Source: DASVVT01 sp036386415 (lineage in GTDB: Bacteria > Acidobacteriota > Blastocatellia > Pyrinomonadales > Pyrinomonadaceae). From it: a DNA stretch of 64,000 nt. Below are positions 50,452-58,081 of the stretch, piece by piece; positions within the stretch are counted from its first letter, which is position 1; every line of letters begins with the position of its first letter. Where the stretch lies: NCBI GenBank assembly GCA_036386415.1, contig DASVVT010000064.1, forward strand, positions 1-64,000, read 5' to 3'. The notes below the pieces were generated by a model. The model was not told the DNA's origin. It did not search any database and was given only the letters and a program-made list of their open reading frames with translations. Made by a program: the position numbers and the translations under genes.

Positions 50452-50520
50452 AGTATGACCAGTGCCGGGCATCTGATCGCCTTTGATTTTTTGCGACCAA
50501 ACACTAATTGAGGAGGCGGT

Positions 50521-51189
50521 ATGAAAGTAACAGAGTTGGATGCTGCCAGGGGAAGGCTGATGACACTCTTCTTCCTCTCATTGTCGATATGCGTCGGCGG
50601 GAGTGCGCTCGCCGTCCGTGCTCGCGTGCCGCATCCGCAGAATGGGCATAAAGCAGTTGGCAGCCAGAACACAGCCGCGAAAGCTGAGGCCGCCATCCTG
50701 CGCCTGTTCGGGGCAGGCATTGAGGTCGCAAAGGACAGAAAGCCTTATTTCCTGACCGGCGATTTCAACGGAGACTCGCGCCATGACCTGATCGCTCTCA
50801 TTCATCTCAAACAAGCGAAGAGCAGTCTGCCGAAGGGAGTTGTGGTATTGAACCCCTGGGGATATGAAAGGAAAAATTCGCAGGGTACATCCGACTTGGC
50901 GCTGGTTATCATTCACGGCGCAGCCGCCGGATGGGATACTCAGACTCCTGCGGGCAGGTATCTTTTAACGGATCGCGACTACTTCTCCACGCCGATTTGG
51001 GAGGAGCCGGGGGGCTCGAATCTCCTGTCTCTCAGAAAGAAGCGGCCTCCAAGAGGCAGCAGAGCAGAGGCCGCGCCCGGAATGGCGAGAGGCGATGCCG
51101 TCGCCATTCCGACAGAGGCGGGCATAGATATCTACCTTTACTGGAATGGTAAGACCTATAAGGTATACGAGCCAGCGGAAGAGCCTTAA
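50521..51189 (+). CDS. Secreted protein of unknown function
   Basis: 222 residues, with GAGGAGG about 7 nt before the ATG. Signal peptide (LMTLFFLSLSICVGGSALAV). The mature protein has YFLTGDFNGDSRHDLIALIHL, an FG-GAP/VCBS-like calcium-binding strand, and VVVLNPWGY, DLALVIIHGAA and AGIDIYLYWNGKTYKVYEP. It may form a small propeller-like or beta-rich periplasmic domain. No known family assigned. It is followed after 61 nt by another secreted unknown on the same strand. Confidence 0.68.
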   Translation: MKVTELDAARGRLMTLFFLSLSICVGGSALAVRARVPHPQNGHKAVGSQNTAAKAEAAILRLFGAGIEVAKDRKPYFLTGDFNGDSRHDLIALIHLKQAKSSLPKGVVVLNPWGYERKNSQGTSDLALVIIHGAAAGWDTQTPAGRYLLTDRDYFSTPIWEEPGGSNLLSLRKKRPPRGSRAEAAPGMARGDAVAIPTEAGIDIYLYWNGKTYKVYEPAEEP

Positions 51190-51250
51190 AGCTAGACCAT
51201 TCAGCCTGTGGCTCCGTATTAAAAATTTTAGCTCAGTGAGAGGTAAGAAC

Positions 51251-52054
51251 ATGACTTCAAGACTGGCGCTCGGCACAACTATTCTCATCGCGATGGCCTT
51301 TGTGATGGGCATCTCGCCTGTTCAAGGCTGGAATAACGGGCAGGGCACATTCTATAACCAACCTCTCCAACTGAAATTGGAGGCGGAGGTCAGAAGACGC
51401 CTTCCAGACTACTTTGAAGATCCTTCGGTGGATCGGCTGCTGACGGAAAGCTTTTATCCAATCGGATGGTCGAAGGACGGAAAGTTCGCCTACTACCTTG
51501 AGCCCGTGGACGAAGCCTGCGGTTGTTACTTCGCCAAGCTGTACATCCTCGATCTCAAGACAGACAAAGTTCTATGGTCATATGATTATAGCAGCGACGA
51601 TCAGGAGAACCCTGAGAAGTCGCCACAGTCGCTCCAGGCTCTCTGGAAGGAGAAGCAAAAGCTGTTCTCCGATAAATTGAGAGAGTACGACATTAAGCCA
51701 CAGGGGAGCGCCGCCCTGCTGCTCTTTCCGATCAAGTACGAGGGCGATCAATTAACGTTAGACCTGAAACTCAAAGAGAAAGAGGATAAACCGGCGAACA
51801 CGGTCGGCGTCGGCCATGCCGCCTTACAACTCAGCTCCGAGCGGCAGGGAAAGAAGACTGTCTTCGAGAAGACCTATACGGTGGAACAAGATGGAGTGCT
51901 GCCGCTCGAAATAAAAGTGCTGGGATATGTCCAGAGCCCGCTTGAGCCGAGAATCGCCTTGATCCTCATCGAAGTGGGGAGAGGTTATGAAGGGCCTCCG
52001 CACGTAGCGCGCGTCAGGGTCGTCGGGTCGAGCCTCACGACGGGATTCAAGTAA
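51251..52054 (+). CDS. Secreted protein of unknown function
   Basis: 267 residues from ATG 51251 (AGAGGT about 8 nt upstream); longer frames overlap the preceding gene. Signal peptide (RLALGTTILIAMAFVMGISPVQGW). The mature part has FYPIGWSKDGKFAYYLEPVDEACGCYFAKLYILDLKTDKVLWSYDY, recalling a single WD40-like/TolB strand, then a C-terminal beta region (EKTYTVEQDGVLPLEIKVLGYVQSPLEPRIALILIEVGRGYEG). Two nearby Cys (CGC) could form a disulfide. Function unknown. Confidence 0.68.
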   Translation: MTSRLALGTTILIAMAFVMGISPVQGWNNGQGTFYNQPLQLKLEAEVRRRLPDYFEDPSVDRLLTESFYPIGWSKDGKFAYYLEPVDEACGCYFAKLYILDLKTDKVLWSYDYSSDDQENPEKSPQSLQALWKEKQKLFSDKLREYDIKPQGSAALLLFPIKYEGDQLTLDLKLKEKEDKPANTVGVGHAALQLSSERQGKKTVFEKTYTVEQDGVLPLEIKVLGYVQSPLEPRIALILIEVGRGYEGPPHVARVRVVGSSLTTGFK

Positions 52055-52098
52055 GGCGCGAAGGCAACTGGCGAGCCTGAAACCTGAGCGCTCGCGCC

Positions 52099-52611
52099 TT
52101 ACCAGTCTTCCTGTGCGATGAATTTCAGCACATGTCGGATTGAGGTCACGACGTAGCTGCCGTCGCTCTTGATGACCGGCACATGGCGGTAGCGTCCCAT
52201 TGCCATCTTGTTGAGCGCGGCAGCCACCGAATCCGACTCTTTGAGCGCCTCAGGGTTCGGTGTCATCAACTCGCTGACTGGCGCGTCAAGCACATCCACG
52301 CTCGTCCCCGCCAGCCTGCTCAACACATCATGTTCGGTGAAGATGCCTGCGAGATTATCTCCTTCGAGCACGAGCGCGCAGGTCGCATTAGTCTCCTTCA
52401 TGCGGCGAATCAGTTCTCTCACACGATCCGAGGGAGACGCCACGAGCGTCTCTTCGAGATCGAGATGACTGAGGTCGTCCTCCATCACCGAACGCACCAG
52501 CCCGCGACTCGCGTCGGGACGCGGCACATCCAGATCACGCAGCGGCTTCATACAATTATCGCAGCGATCCACGCCCTCTATATTGTCAAATCCACATGAT
52601 GGACAGATCAT
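52099..52611 (-). CDS. CBS-pair protein with N-terminal zinc ribbon
   Basis: 170 residues. Zinc ribbon CPSCGFDNIEGVDRCDNC (residues 3-20) is joined to two CBS domains (DLEETLVASPSDRVRELIRRMKETNATCALVLEGDNLAGIFTEHDVLSRL and VSELMTPNPEALKESDSVAAALNKMAMGRYRHVPVIKSDGSYVVTSIRHVL). CBS pairs sense AMP/ATP or SAM. It is downstream of korB in the same direction, separated by a GATGAGG element, and a second CBS gene lies upstream of korA, so both may modulate 2-oxoacid:ferredoxin oxidoreductase according to energy state (inference). Confidence 0.88.
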   Translation of the reverse strand: MICPSCGFDNIEGVDRCDNCMKPLRDLDVPRPDASRGLVRSVMEDDLSHLDLEETLVASPSDRVRELIRRMKETNATCALVLEGDNLAGIFTEHDVLSRLAGTSVDVLDAPVSELMTPNPEALKESDSVAAALNKMAMGRYRHVPVIKSDGSYVVTSIRHVLKFIAQEDW

Positions 52612-52635
52612 TCGTCGCTTCGCTCCGTCAATAAA

Positions 52636-52711
52636 AGGGATGAGGGATGAGGGATGAGGGATGAATAAGAGATATTTTTAATTCATCCCTCATCCCTCAT
52701 CCCTCATCCCT
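52636..52711. repeat. Inverted heptad repeat, GATGAGG class (element B4)
   Basis: Arms 52636-52664 and 52683-52711, 29 nt each, four repeat units, perfect reverse complements around an 18-nt centre. On the minus strand it begins with the last base of the korB stop codon (TAAGGGATGAGG). Confidence 0.95.
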
Positions 52712-53832
52712 TATTCTACCGTCCACGTGTCGCCGCTATTGATCAGCTTCTCAAGGCTTCCAGGCCCCAGTTTGCCGATAGCTGTTTCGATCTGGCCGGC
52801 CATGAGGTCTTCGTAGGTGGCGCGCTCGACGGCGCGGAAGATGCCGACGGGCTGCGGGAAATCGGGCTGCTCCATGCGCGCGAGCATGAAGGCGACCGAA
52901 GGGTCTTTAAGGTGTATGTCGTGCACGAGCAGGTCGGATTCCGTGATGCCGTTCTCGCCTATCTGGACGACTTCCGGATGCGCGCCGTTCATGCGGATGC
53001 CCTTGTTCTTGTCTTTGCCGAAGATCATCGGTCGCCCGTGTTCAAGATAGAGCACGCGGTCAGAGCGCACGCTTCGCTCTGTGAAGTATTCGAATGCGCC
53101 ATCGTTGAAGATGTTGCAGTTTTGATAGACCTCAAGGAAGGAGACGCCTTTGTGACGGGCTGCCGCTTCGACCATCGCGCCGAGATGCTTCACGTCGATG
53201 TCTATAGAGCGCGCGACGAACGTCGCCTCGCTGGCTATCGCGACCGAGAGCGGGTTGAGCGGGTAATCAATGACACCCATCGGAGTGGATTTAGTCTTCT
53301 TGCCGAACTCAGAGGTCGGGCTGTACTGCCCCTTCGTCAGACCATAGATGCGGTTGTTGAAGAGTATGTAGTTGAGGTCTAGGTTGCGACGAATGGCGTG
53401 CATGAAATGGTTGCCGCCGATGGAGAGCGCGTCGCCGTCGCCCGTAATCACCCACACGGAGAGTTCAGGGTTCGACGCCTTGATGCCGGTCGCAATCGCG
53501 GGCGCGCGCCCGTGTATGCTGTGAAAGCCGTAGGTGTTCATGTAATAGGGGAAGCGACTGGAGCAGCCGATGCCTGACACGAAGACCATCTTCTCGCGCG
53601 AGATGCCCAGTTCCGGCATCACCTTCTGCACGTTGTTCAGGATCGCGTAGTCGCCGCACCCAGGACACCAGCGCACCTCCTGCCCCGACACGAAATCAGC
53701 CTTCGTCAGCTTCACAGGCGGTGGAGCAGCCTCGCCCGCCGCCATCGAACCGGCATACGCTTCAGGCGAGGCGGCAGCCTCCGCGTTGTCCTTGTTTCCG
53801 TTCCCGTTTGTTCCGTTAGAACCTGTGCTCAT
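52711..53832 (-). CDS. korB: 2-oxoacid:ferredoxin oxidoreductase, beta subunit
   Basis: 373 residues with a Gly/Asn-rich N-terminal extension (about 1-45). TPP- and Fe-S-binding beta subunit: VRWCPGCGDYAILNNVQKV, GIGCSSRFPYYMNTYGFHSIHGRAPAIATGIK, GDGDALSIGGNHFMHAIRRNLDLNYILFNNRIYGLTKGQYSPTSE. The last contains the GDGD TPP motif. AAGGAG lies 7 nt before the ATG. With KorA (55404-57266) it oxidises 2-oxoacids such as 2-oxoglutarate to acyl-CoA with reduction of ferredoxin. Three unrelated genes separate it from korA. Confidence 0.94.
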   Translation of the reverse strand: MSTGSNGTNGNGNKDNAEAAASPEAYAGSMAAGEAAPPPVKLTKADFVSGQEVRWCPGCGDYAILNNVQKVMPELGISREKMVFVSGIGCSSRFPYYMNTYGFHSIHGRAPAIATGIKASNPELSVWVITGDGDALSIGGNHFMHAIRRNLDLNYILFNNRIYGLTKGQYSPTSEFGKKTKSTPMGVIDYPLNPLSVAIASEATFVARSIDIDVKHLGAMVEAAARHKGVSFLEVYQNCNIFNDGAFEYFTERSVRSDRVLYLEHGRPMIFGKDKNKGIRMNGAHPEVVQIGENGITESDLLVHDIHLKDPSVAFMLARMEQPDFPQPVGIFRAVERATYEDLMAGQIETAIGKLGPGSLEKLINSGDTWTVE

Positions 53833-53862
53833 TATTAACTCCTTAGATATATCTGACTAAAT

Positions 53863-54477
53863 TTACAGTTTCCTAAATGTCAGAGGTTGCACAATACTAG
53901 ACATTGCGATTCCTGTTTCCCCTTTAGATAGGGTTGGTTTTGTTTGCTGGTCGCTACCCGCCTCTTTCTTTTTGGCTGGTTTTAAGCCCACCGCAAGCAG
54001 AGTAAGTCTAGAAATAATCTCTTCCTCTGTTGGAGCTTCGCCGCCTATAAGATCAGAAAACAGAACTGCCTTTGGTGATTTTGGCTCGATAGAAGTGTTA
54101 ATTTTTTTAATAGCTTTTCTGACTGCCGGTATATCAGGAAAATATGAGTCCTCAGGTTTAGGCAATGCATCTTTCTCTCTAAAGAGAAACAAATAATCGA
54201 CATGAGTTTTTTTTCGGTCGTACTTGGAGTAGTACGGCTGAAAATCTTTGAGCCAAGGTTTTATATCCCTTTTAATCTGTTCTATACGTGGTTCGGGTGT
54301 GCTGTCTATATCAAAAAGCTTTTTAAGGTTATTCCGGGATAGCACAATACAATCAAAACCATTACACCAAGCCCTAATAGCAAGATAGTGAGCGACTATA
54401 CGATGTAACCTGAGACGATACTTATCTTCAACTTCACGCTCACGAATATTCTTTGATGTTTGCCTTCTCGTCGTCAC
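53863..54477 (-). CDS. Unknown protein coupled to a nucleotidyltransferase
   Basis: 204 residues, not recognised. The N-terminal half is basic and helical (KNIREREVEDKYRLRLHRIVAHYLAIRAWCNGFDCIVLSRNNLKKLFDI), the middle has PWLKDFQPYYSKYDRKKTHVDYLFLF, and the tail (PAKKKEAGSDQQTKPTLS) is Lys/Thr/Ser-rich. Base composition is visibly more AT-rich than flanking korA and korB. Its ATG overlaps the nucleotidyltransferase stop by 4 nt (ATGA), so the two are translationally coupled, as in toxin-antitoxin pairs. It may be the partner of the nucleotidyltransferase, but no function is known. Confidence 0.65.
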   Translation of the reverse strand: MTTRRQTSKNIREREVEDKYRLRLHRIVAHYLAIRAWCNGFDCIVLSRNNLKKLFDIDSTPEPRIEQIKRDIKPWLKDFQPYYSKYDRKKTHVDYLFLFREKDALPKPEDSYFPDIPAVRKAIKKINTSIEPKSPKAVLFSDLIGGEAPTEEEIISRLTLLAVGLKPAKKKEAGSDQQTKPTLSKGETGIAMSSIVQPLTFRKL

Positions 54478-55133
54478 AATGTTCCTCTATCTTCTGCACT
54501 ATCTTGTAAATCTTCACGAGCCTTTTCCACTGCTCCGCATAACTGCAAATACTGCTCTCGCACATAAGGATTCAACTCTACGGCGAAGTCGGAAGTCAGG
54601 CCACGAATCTTGATTAACTCCTGTACGTCCGCCAAATCCTTCAACCGGTCGGGCGCTGTCATGCCGGAGGCTAGTTTCAATTCAATCAGTTTCTCAAGCG
54701 TAACGATCTGCACGCCGTCAATCTCAATCGAAGCGTCGGCAGGGTCGGGAAAGCTTACTGGCTTTGGCTTGCCGTCGCCCGGATATTCTCCGGCCACGAT
54801 CACTTCTACGCTGACGCCGTCGCTTGTCGAACGCAGCCTTTTTCTAGCGCCTGGAAACGCCGGTCTATAACCCAGCCCGATCAACTCCCGATGAAATGTT
54901 TCCAGCCCTTCGGGCGTCAGCACAAGATCGACATCTTCAGTAAATCGCGGATAACCATGAGCCATCAAAGCGATTGCGCCGATGACCATGTAATCTATCC
55001 CGTGCCGCTTCAGATCAGAGGATAGCTGCGCCAGCGTGCCTTGAAGCCTTCCTTGTCCCATAAAGTACCGCAGTCCTTCTGCGTACACGTCATGAACAGA
55101 GCGGGGTTTAGCAGTTAGAGGGGAAGCTGGCAT
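54474..55133 (-). CDS. Nucleotidyltransferase-fold protein, AbiEii-like
   Basis: 219 residues with the minimal nucleotidyltransferase pattern: DYMVIGAIALMAHGYPRFTEDVDLVL gives the catalytic pair D67/D69 (EDVDL) after a small-residue helix, and a third acidic strand follows in VSVEVIVAG. The central part (SIEIDGVQIVTLEKLIELKLASGMTAPDRLKDLADVQELI) is the C-terminal helical signature of AbiEii/DUF6036-type proteins, with the K...DLxD pattern. Such enzymes NMP-modify targets or act as toxins in abortive infection. It is in a compact cassette between korA and korB. Confidence 0.82.
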   Translation of the reverse strand: MPASPLTAKPRSVHDVYAEGLRYFMGQGRLQGTLAQLSSDLKRHGIDYMVIGAIALMAHGYPRFTEDVDLVLTPEGLETFHRELIGLGYRPAFPGARKRLRSTSDGVSVEVIVAGEYPGDGKPKPVSFPDPADASIEIDGVQIVTLEKLIELKLASGMTAPDRLKDLADVQELIKIRGLTSDFAVELNPYVREQYLQLCGAVEKAREDLQDSAEDRGTL

Positions 55134-55137
55134 TCTC

Positions 55138-55404
55138 TTACTCCAATTCTGCTACTGCCGCTTTCCAATCAGCCGGATTACCTAAACGCACAGCCTTGTC
55201 AATGCCGAGATTCTCCAACAGCATAGCCAAAACCGTTAGCCTCTGCTCCTCGCCGATGAAAATGCCTCCACGGAACTCTATTTTCTCAGGCGCTTGGTAA
55301 ATGCGTTTGTCAAACTCTTCACCCGCCCACTCGCGACCTTCGCGGCGAATGTCCCACTCCTTTGGGTCAAAGCCTTCTATGTCATCTGTCTGAGCATAGC
55401 TCAT
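55138..55404 (-). CDS. Small protein of the nucleotidyltransferase cassette (88 aa)
   Basis: 88 residues from ATG 55404, which overlaps the korA stop by one base (TGATG), with GAGGAG at good spacing. It is acidic: FDPKEWDIRREGREWAGEEFDKRIYQAPEKIEFRGGIFIGEEQRLTVLAMLLENLGIDKAVRLGNPADWKAAVAELE. The pattern of a strand (KIEFRGGIFIG) plus two helices could be a small antitoxin-like or adaptor domain, but no family is recognised. It is followed after 4 nt by the nucleotidyltransferase, so the three small genes form one unit. Confidence 0.7.
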   Translation of the reverse strand: MSYAQTDDIEGFDPKEWDIRREGREWAGEEFDKRIYQAPEKIEFRGGIFIGEEQRLTVLAMLLENLGIDKAVRLGNPADWKAAVAELE

Positions 55405-57266
55405 CACAAATACTCCTCGACCTTGCGCACGATCTCGCGAATCTGGAAGGGGCGTCCCTTGACCTTCGAGAAGGCGACGGCATCCACCAAATACTTCGCG
55501 CGTATCATCGTACAGAGCTGGCCTAAATTCATCTCCGGCACGATCACCGTCTCGAAGCCTGCGAGCACTTCGCCGAGGTTCTTCGGGAACGGATTGAGAT
55601 AGCGCAAGTGCGCGCTTGAAACGGGCTTCCCCTCGCGCTGCAACTTTTCGACCGCAGAGGTGATCGACCCGTACGTCGAGCCCCAGCCGAGCACGAGCAC
55701 CTTGCCCCTCTTTTCGCCGAAGATTTCGAGCTGCGGGATGTCGTTCGCCACGCGGTCAACCTTCTCCTGGCGGAGCTTGACCATGAAGTGATGGTTTTCA
55801 GGATCGTAGTTGACGTTGCCCGTCAGGTGCTGCTTTTCGATGCCGCCGACGCGATGCTCTAAACCGGGCGTGCCGGGAATCGCGTAGGGGCGAGCCAGTG
55901 TCTCTTCGTCGCGCGCATAGGGCATGAAGTTCGTCGGGTCGGTCACAAAGTCGATCTTGATCTGCGGCAGGTCTTCGACATCCGGGAGCATCCAGGGCTC
56001 TGCGCCGTTCGCTAGGTAGCCGTCCGAGAGATAGAAGACGGGCGTCATATATTTGAAGCTGAGCCTGACGGCCTCAATCGCCATGTGAAAGCAGTCCGCG
56101 GGCGTAGAGGGCGCGACCACCACCGCAGGGCATTCGCCGTTGCGTCCCCAGACGGCCTGGAAGAGGTCTGCCTGCTCGGTTTTCGTCGGCAAGCCCGTCG
56201 ATGGGCCGCCGCGCTGCACGTTGATGATGACCACGGGAAGCTCCGTCATCACCGCCAGGCCGATGGCCTCCTGCTTGAGCGCGACGCCGGGCCCGCTTGT
56301 TCCCGTCAGTCCGATGTGGCCTGTGAAGCTTGCGCCGATGGCCGCGCAGATGGCCGCGATCTCGTCTTCGGCCTGAAACGTCTTGACGCCGAAATTCTTG
56401 TGCCGCGCCAGCTCGTGCAGAATGTCCGAGGCGGGCGTGATCGGGTACGAGCCGTAGAAAAGGGGACGCCCGGATAGTTGCGAGGCGGCGATGAAGCCAA
56501 TGGCTGTCGCTTCGTTGCCGGTGATCTTGCGATACTTGCCGGGGGCGATCTGCGCCTTCTTGACCGTGTAGTGCGTGGTGAAGACCTCGGTCGTGTCTGC
56601 GAAGTTGTAGCCGGTCTTGAGCACGATCTCGTTGGCCTTCATGACCTCCGGGTTCTTCTGAAACTTGGCGTGAATCCAATTGATGGTGGGCTCCATCGGA
56701 CGGTCGTAGAGCCAGTAGAGCACTCCGAGCGCGAAGAAGTTCTTGCAGCGATCCATCTCCTTGCGCGAGAGCTTGACCTGATCTTTGAGCGCGTTCATGT
56801 TGAGCGTCGTGATCGGAAGACGGTGCACACGGTAGCCTTTGAGCGTGCCGTCTTCCAAAGGGTTCGATTGATAGGCGGCCTTCGCCAGATTCTCTTTCGT
56901 GAACTCATCCGTATTGATGATGATCGTGCCGCCCTCTTCAAGATCGGAGAGATTGACCTTGAGCGCCGCCGGGTTCATCGCGACCAGTACGTTCGGCTGA
57001 TCGCCGGGTGTGCGTATGTCCTGGCTGGAAAAGTTCAACTGGAATCCGCTGACGCCCGGCAGGCTTCCGGCAGGCGCACGGATTTCCGCCGGAAAGTCCG
57101 GCAGCGTCGAGATGTCGTTGCCGACCACAGCAGACGTGTTCGTGAACTGCGTGCCCGTCAACTGCATGCCGTCGCCGGAGTCTCCGGCAAAGCGTATGGT
57201 GACGGTCTCGACTTCCTCAAAATCCTTCTCAATAGTTTCGGCAGGTGTTTCGATGACAGAACTCAT
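55404..57266 (-). CDS. korA: 2-oxoacid:acceptor oxidoreductase, fused gamma-alpha subunit
   Basis: 620 residues. N-terminal gamma domain (VTIRFAGDSGDGMQLTGTQFTNTSAVVGNDISTLPDFPAEIRAPAGSLPGVSGFQ) and a C-terminal alpha/pyrimidine domain with GNEATAIGFIAASQLSGRPLFYGSYPITPASDILHELARHKNFGVKTFQAEDEIAAICAAIGASFTGHIGLTGTSGPG, then VLGWGSTYGSITSAVEKL and LRYLNPFPKN. This is the fused KorA found in many aerobic bacteria. It pairs with KorB. The stop overlaps the next gene by one base. A short heptad tract (57271-57300) precedes the start. Confidence 0.94.
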   Translation of the reverse strand: MSSVIETPAETIEKDFEEVETVTIRFAGDSGDGMQLTGTQFTNTSAVVGNDISTLPDFPAEIRAPAGSLPGVSGFQLNFSSQDIRTPGDQPNVLVAMNPAALKVNLSDLEEGGTIIINTDEFTKENLAKAAYQSNPLEDGTLKGYRVHRLPITTLNMNALKDQVKLSRKEMDRCKNFFALGVLYWLYDRPMEPTINWIHAKFQKNPEVMKANEIVLKTGYNFADTTEVFTTHYTVKKAQIAPGKYRKITGNEATAIGFIAASQLSGRPLFYGSYPITPASDILHELARHKNFGVKTFQAEDEIAAICAAIGASFTGHIGLTGTSGPGVALKQEAIGLAVMTELPVVIINVQRGGPSTGLPTKTEQADLFQAVWGRNGECPAVVVAPSTPADCFHMAIEAVRLSFKYMTPVFYLSDGYLANGAEPWMLPDVEDLPQIKIDFVTDPTNFMPYARDEETLARPYAIPGTPGLEHRVGGIEKQHLTGNVNYDPENHHFMVKLRQEKVDRVANDIPQLEIFGEKRGKVLVLGWGSTYGSITSAVEKLQREGKPVSSAHLRYLNPFPKNLGEVLAGFETVIVPEMNLGQLCTMIRAKYLVDAVAFSKVKGRPFQIREIVRKVEEYL

Positions 57267-57270
57267 AATA

Positions 57271-57352
57271 ATTGCGGATTACGGATTGCGGATTGCGGAC
57301 TGGCGTGATGAAGAAGCGTGTGCTTGTCTTTCAATCCGCAATCCGTCATCCA
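57271..57352. repeat. Inverted heptad repeat, ATTGCGG class (element G1)
   Basis: Left arm 57271-57300 is four tandem 7-nt units (ATTGCGG/ATTACGG) and the right arm 57333-57352 is about two to three units of the complementary AATCCGC type. It lies between the CBS gene stop (57367) and the korA start (57266). Confidence 0.85.
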
Positions 57353-57366
57353 CATTCCAAAATCGT

Positions 57367-57888
57367 CTATCCTCCTTCTTGTGTGTCCATGACCTGTCCT
57401 GTGACGGGCGGCAGATTCATAGTCTCTTTCGGGTAACTCTCGGCGAGGTACGTGATGACGTCGAAGACGGAGACAGCGCCGACGAGCTGACCATCTTTGA
57501 CCACAGGAATGTTGCGGTAGCCTTTCTCGTTCATCACGCGCACGGCATCGCCAATCGTTCCATCGGGCGGCATGGTGGCGACCACGGGCGTCATCCAATC
57601 GCTCACGGGCGCGTTCAAATCCACCTGCTCGCCGATGATCTTGGTCAAGAGGTCGCGCTCTGTGAAGATGCCGACGACGCGCCTGTCCTCGCAGATGATG
57701 GCGCAGCCGCCCTCGTCATCTTTCATCCGCTCGATGGCTTCCGCCAAAGGTGTCGCTGGCTGTAGACAGACGTAATCATCCGTCTCCATCCGACTGATAT
57801 TGTCATGGCGCGCGCGGCGCAACCGATCCGTCTTATCGTCCGGCGTCTTTGGAACGTCCTTCTGCGCCGCTGATTGTTCGACTGACAT
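57367..57888 (-). CDS. CBS-pair protein upstream of korA
   Basis: 173 residues with an N-terminal charged stretch, then two CBS domains (DDYVCLQPATPLAEAIERMKDDEGGCAIICEDRRVVGIFTERDLLTKII and VSDWMTPVVATMPPDGTIGDAVRVMNEKGYRNIPVVKDGQLVGAVSVFDVITYL). No zinc ribbon, unlike the CBS gene downstream of korB. It lies 100 nt upstream of korA in the same orientation, a position consistent with a regulatory partner of the oxidoreductase. Confidence 0.88.
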   Translation of the reverse strand: MSVEQSAAQKDVPKTPDDKTDRLRRARHDNISRMETDDYVCLQPATPLAEAIERMKDDEGGCAIICEDRRVVGIFTERDLLTKIIGEQVDLNAPVSDWMTPVVATMPPDGTIGDAVRVMNEKGYRNIPVVKDGQLVGAVSVFDVITYLAESYPKETMNLPPVTGQVMDTQEGG

Positions 57889-57962
57889 AAAGCGTGTTTG
57901 CTCCGTTCCCTGGAGGGAGTACCCGATTTTGAACCTTCATTCAAATTGTATACTGAAAAAGA

Positions 57963-58078
57963 GTCCGTTGTCAGTTGTCCGTTGTCCGTTGTTGGTTGAG
58001 CGAACCGCCAGGTAAGCCTTCAAAGGTCAAGTTGTGAAAGCGAAACAACTGACCACCGACCACGGACAACCGACCAAC
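57963..58078. repeat. Inverted heptad repeat, TTGTCCG class (element E2)
   Basis: Left arm 57963-57998 (GTCCGTTGTCAGTTGTCCGT...) and right arm 58046-58078 (CAACTGACCACCGACCACGG...) pair with a few mismatches and share the 7-nt unit of element E1. It lies between the CBS gene start (57888) and the Ycf48-like gene stop (58082), 3 nt after the latter. Confidence 0.88.
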
Positions 58079-58081
58079 TCT

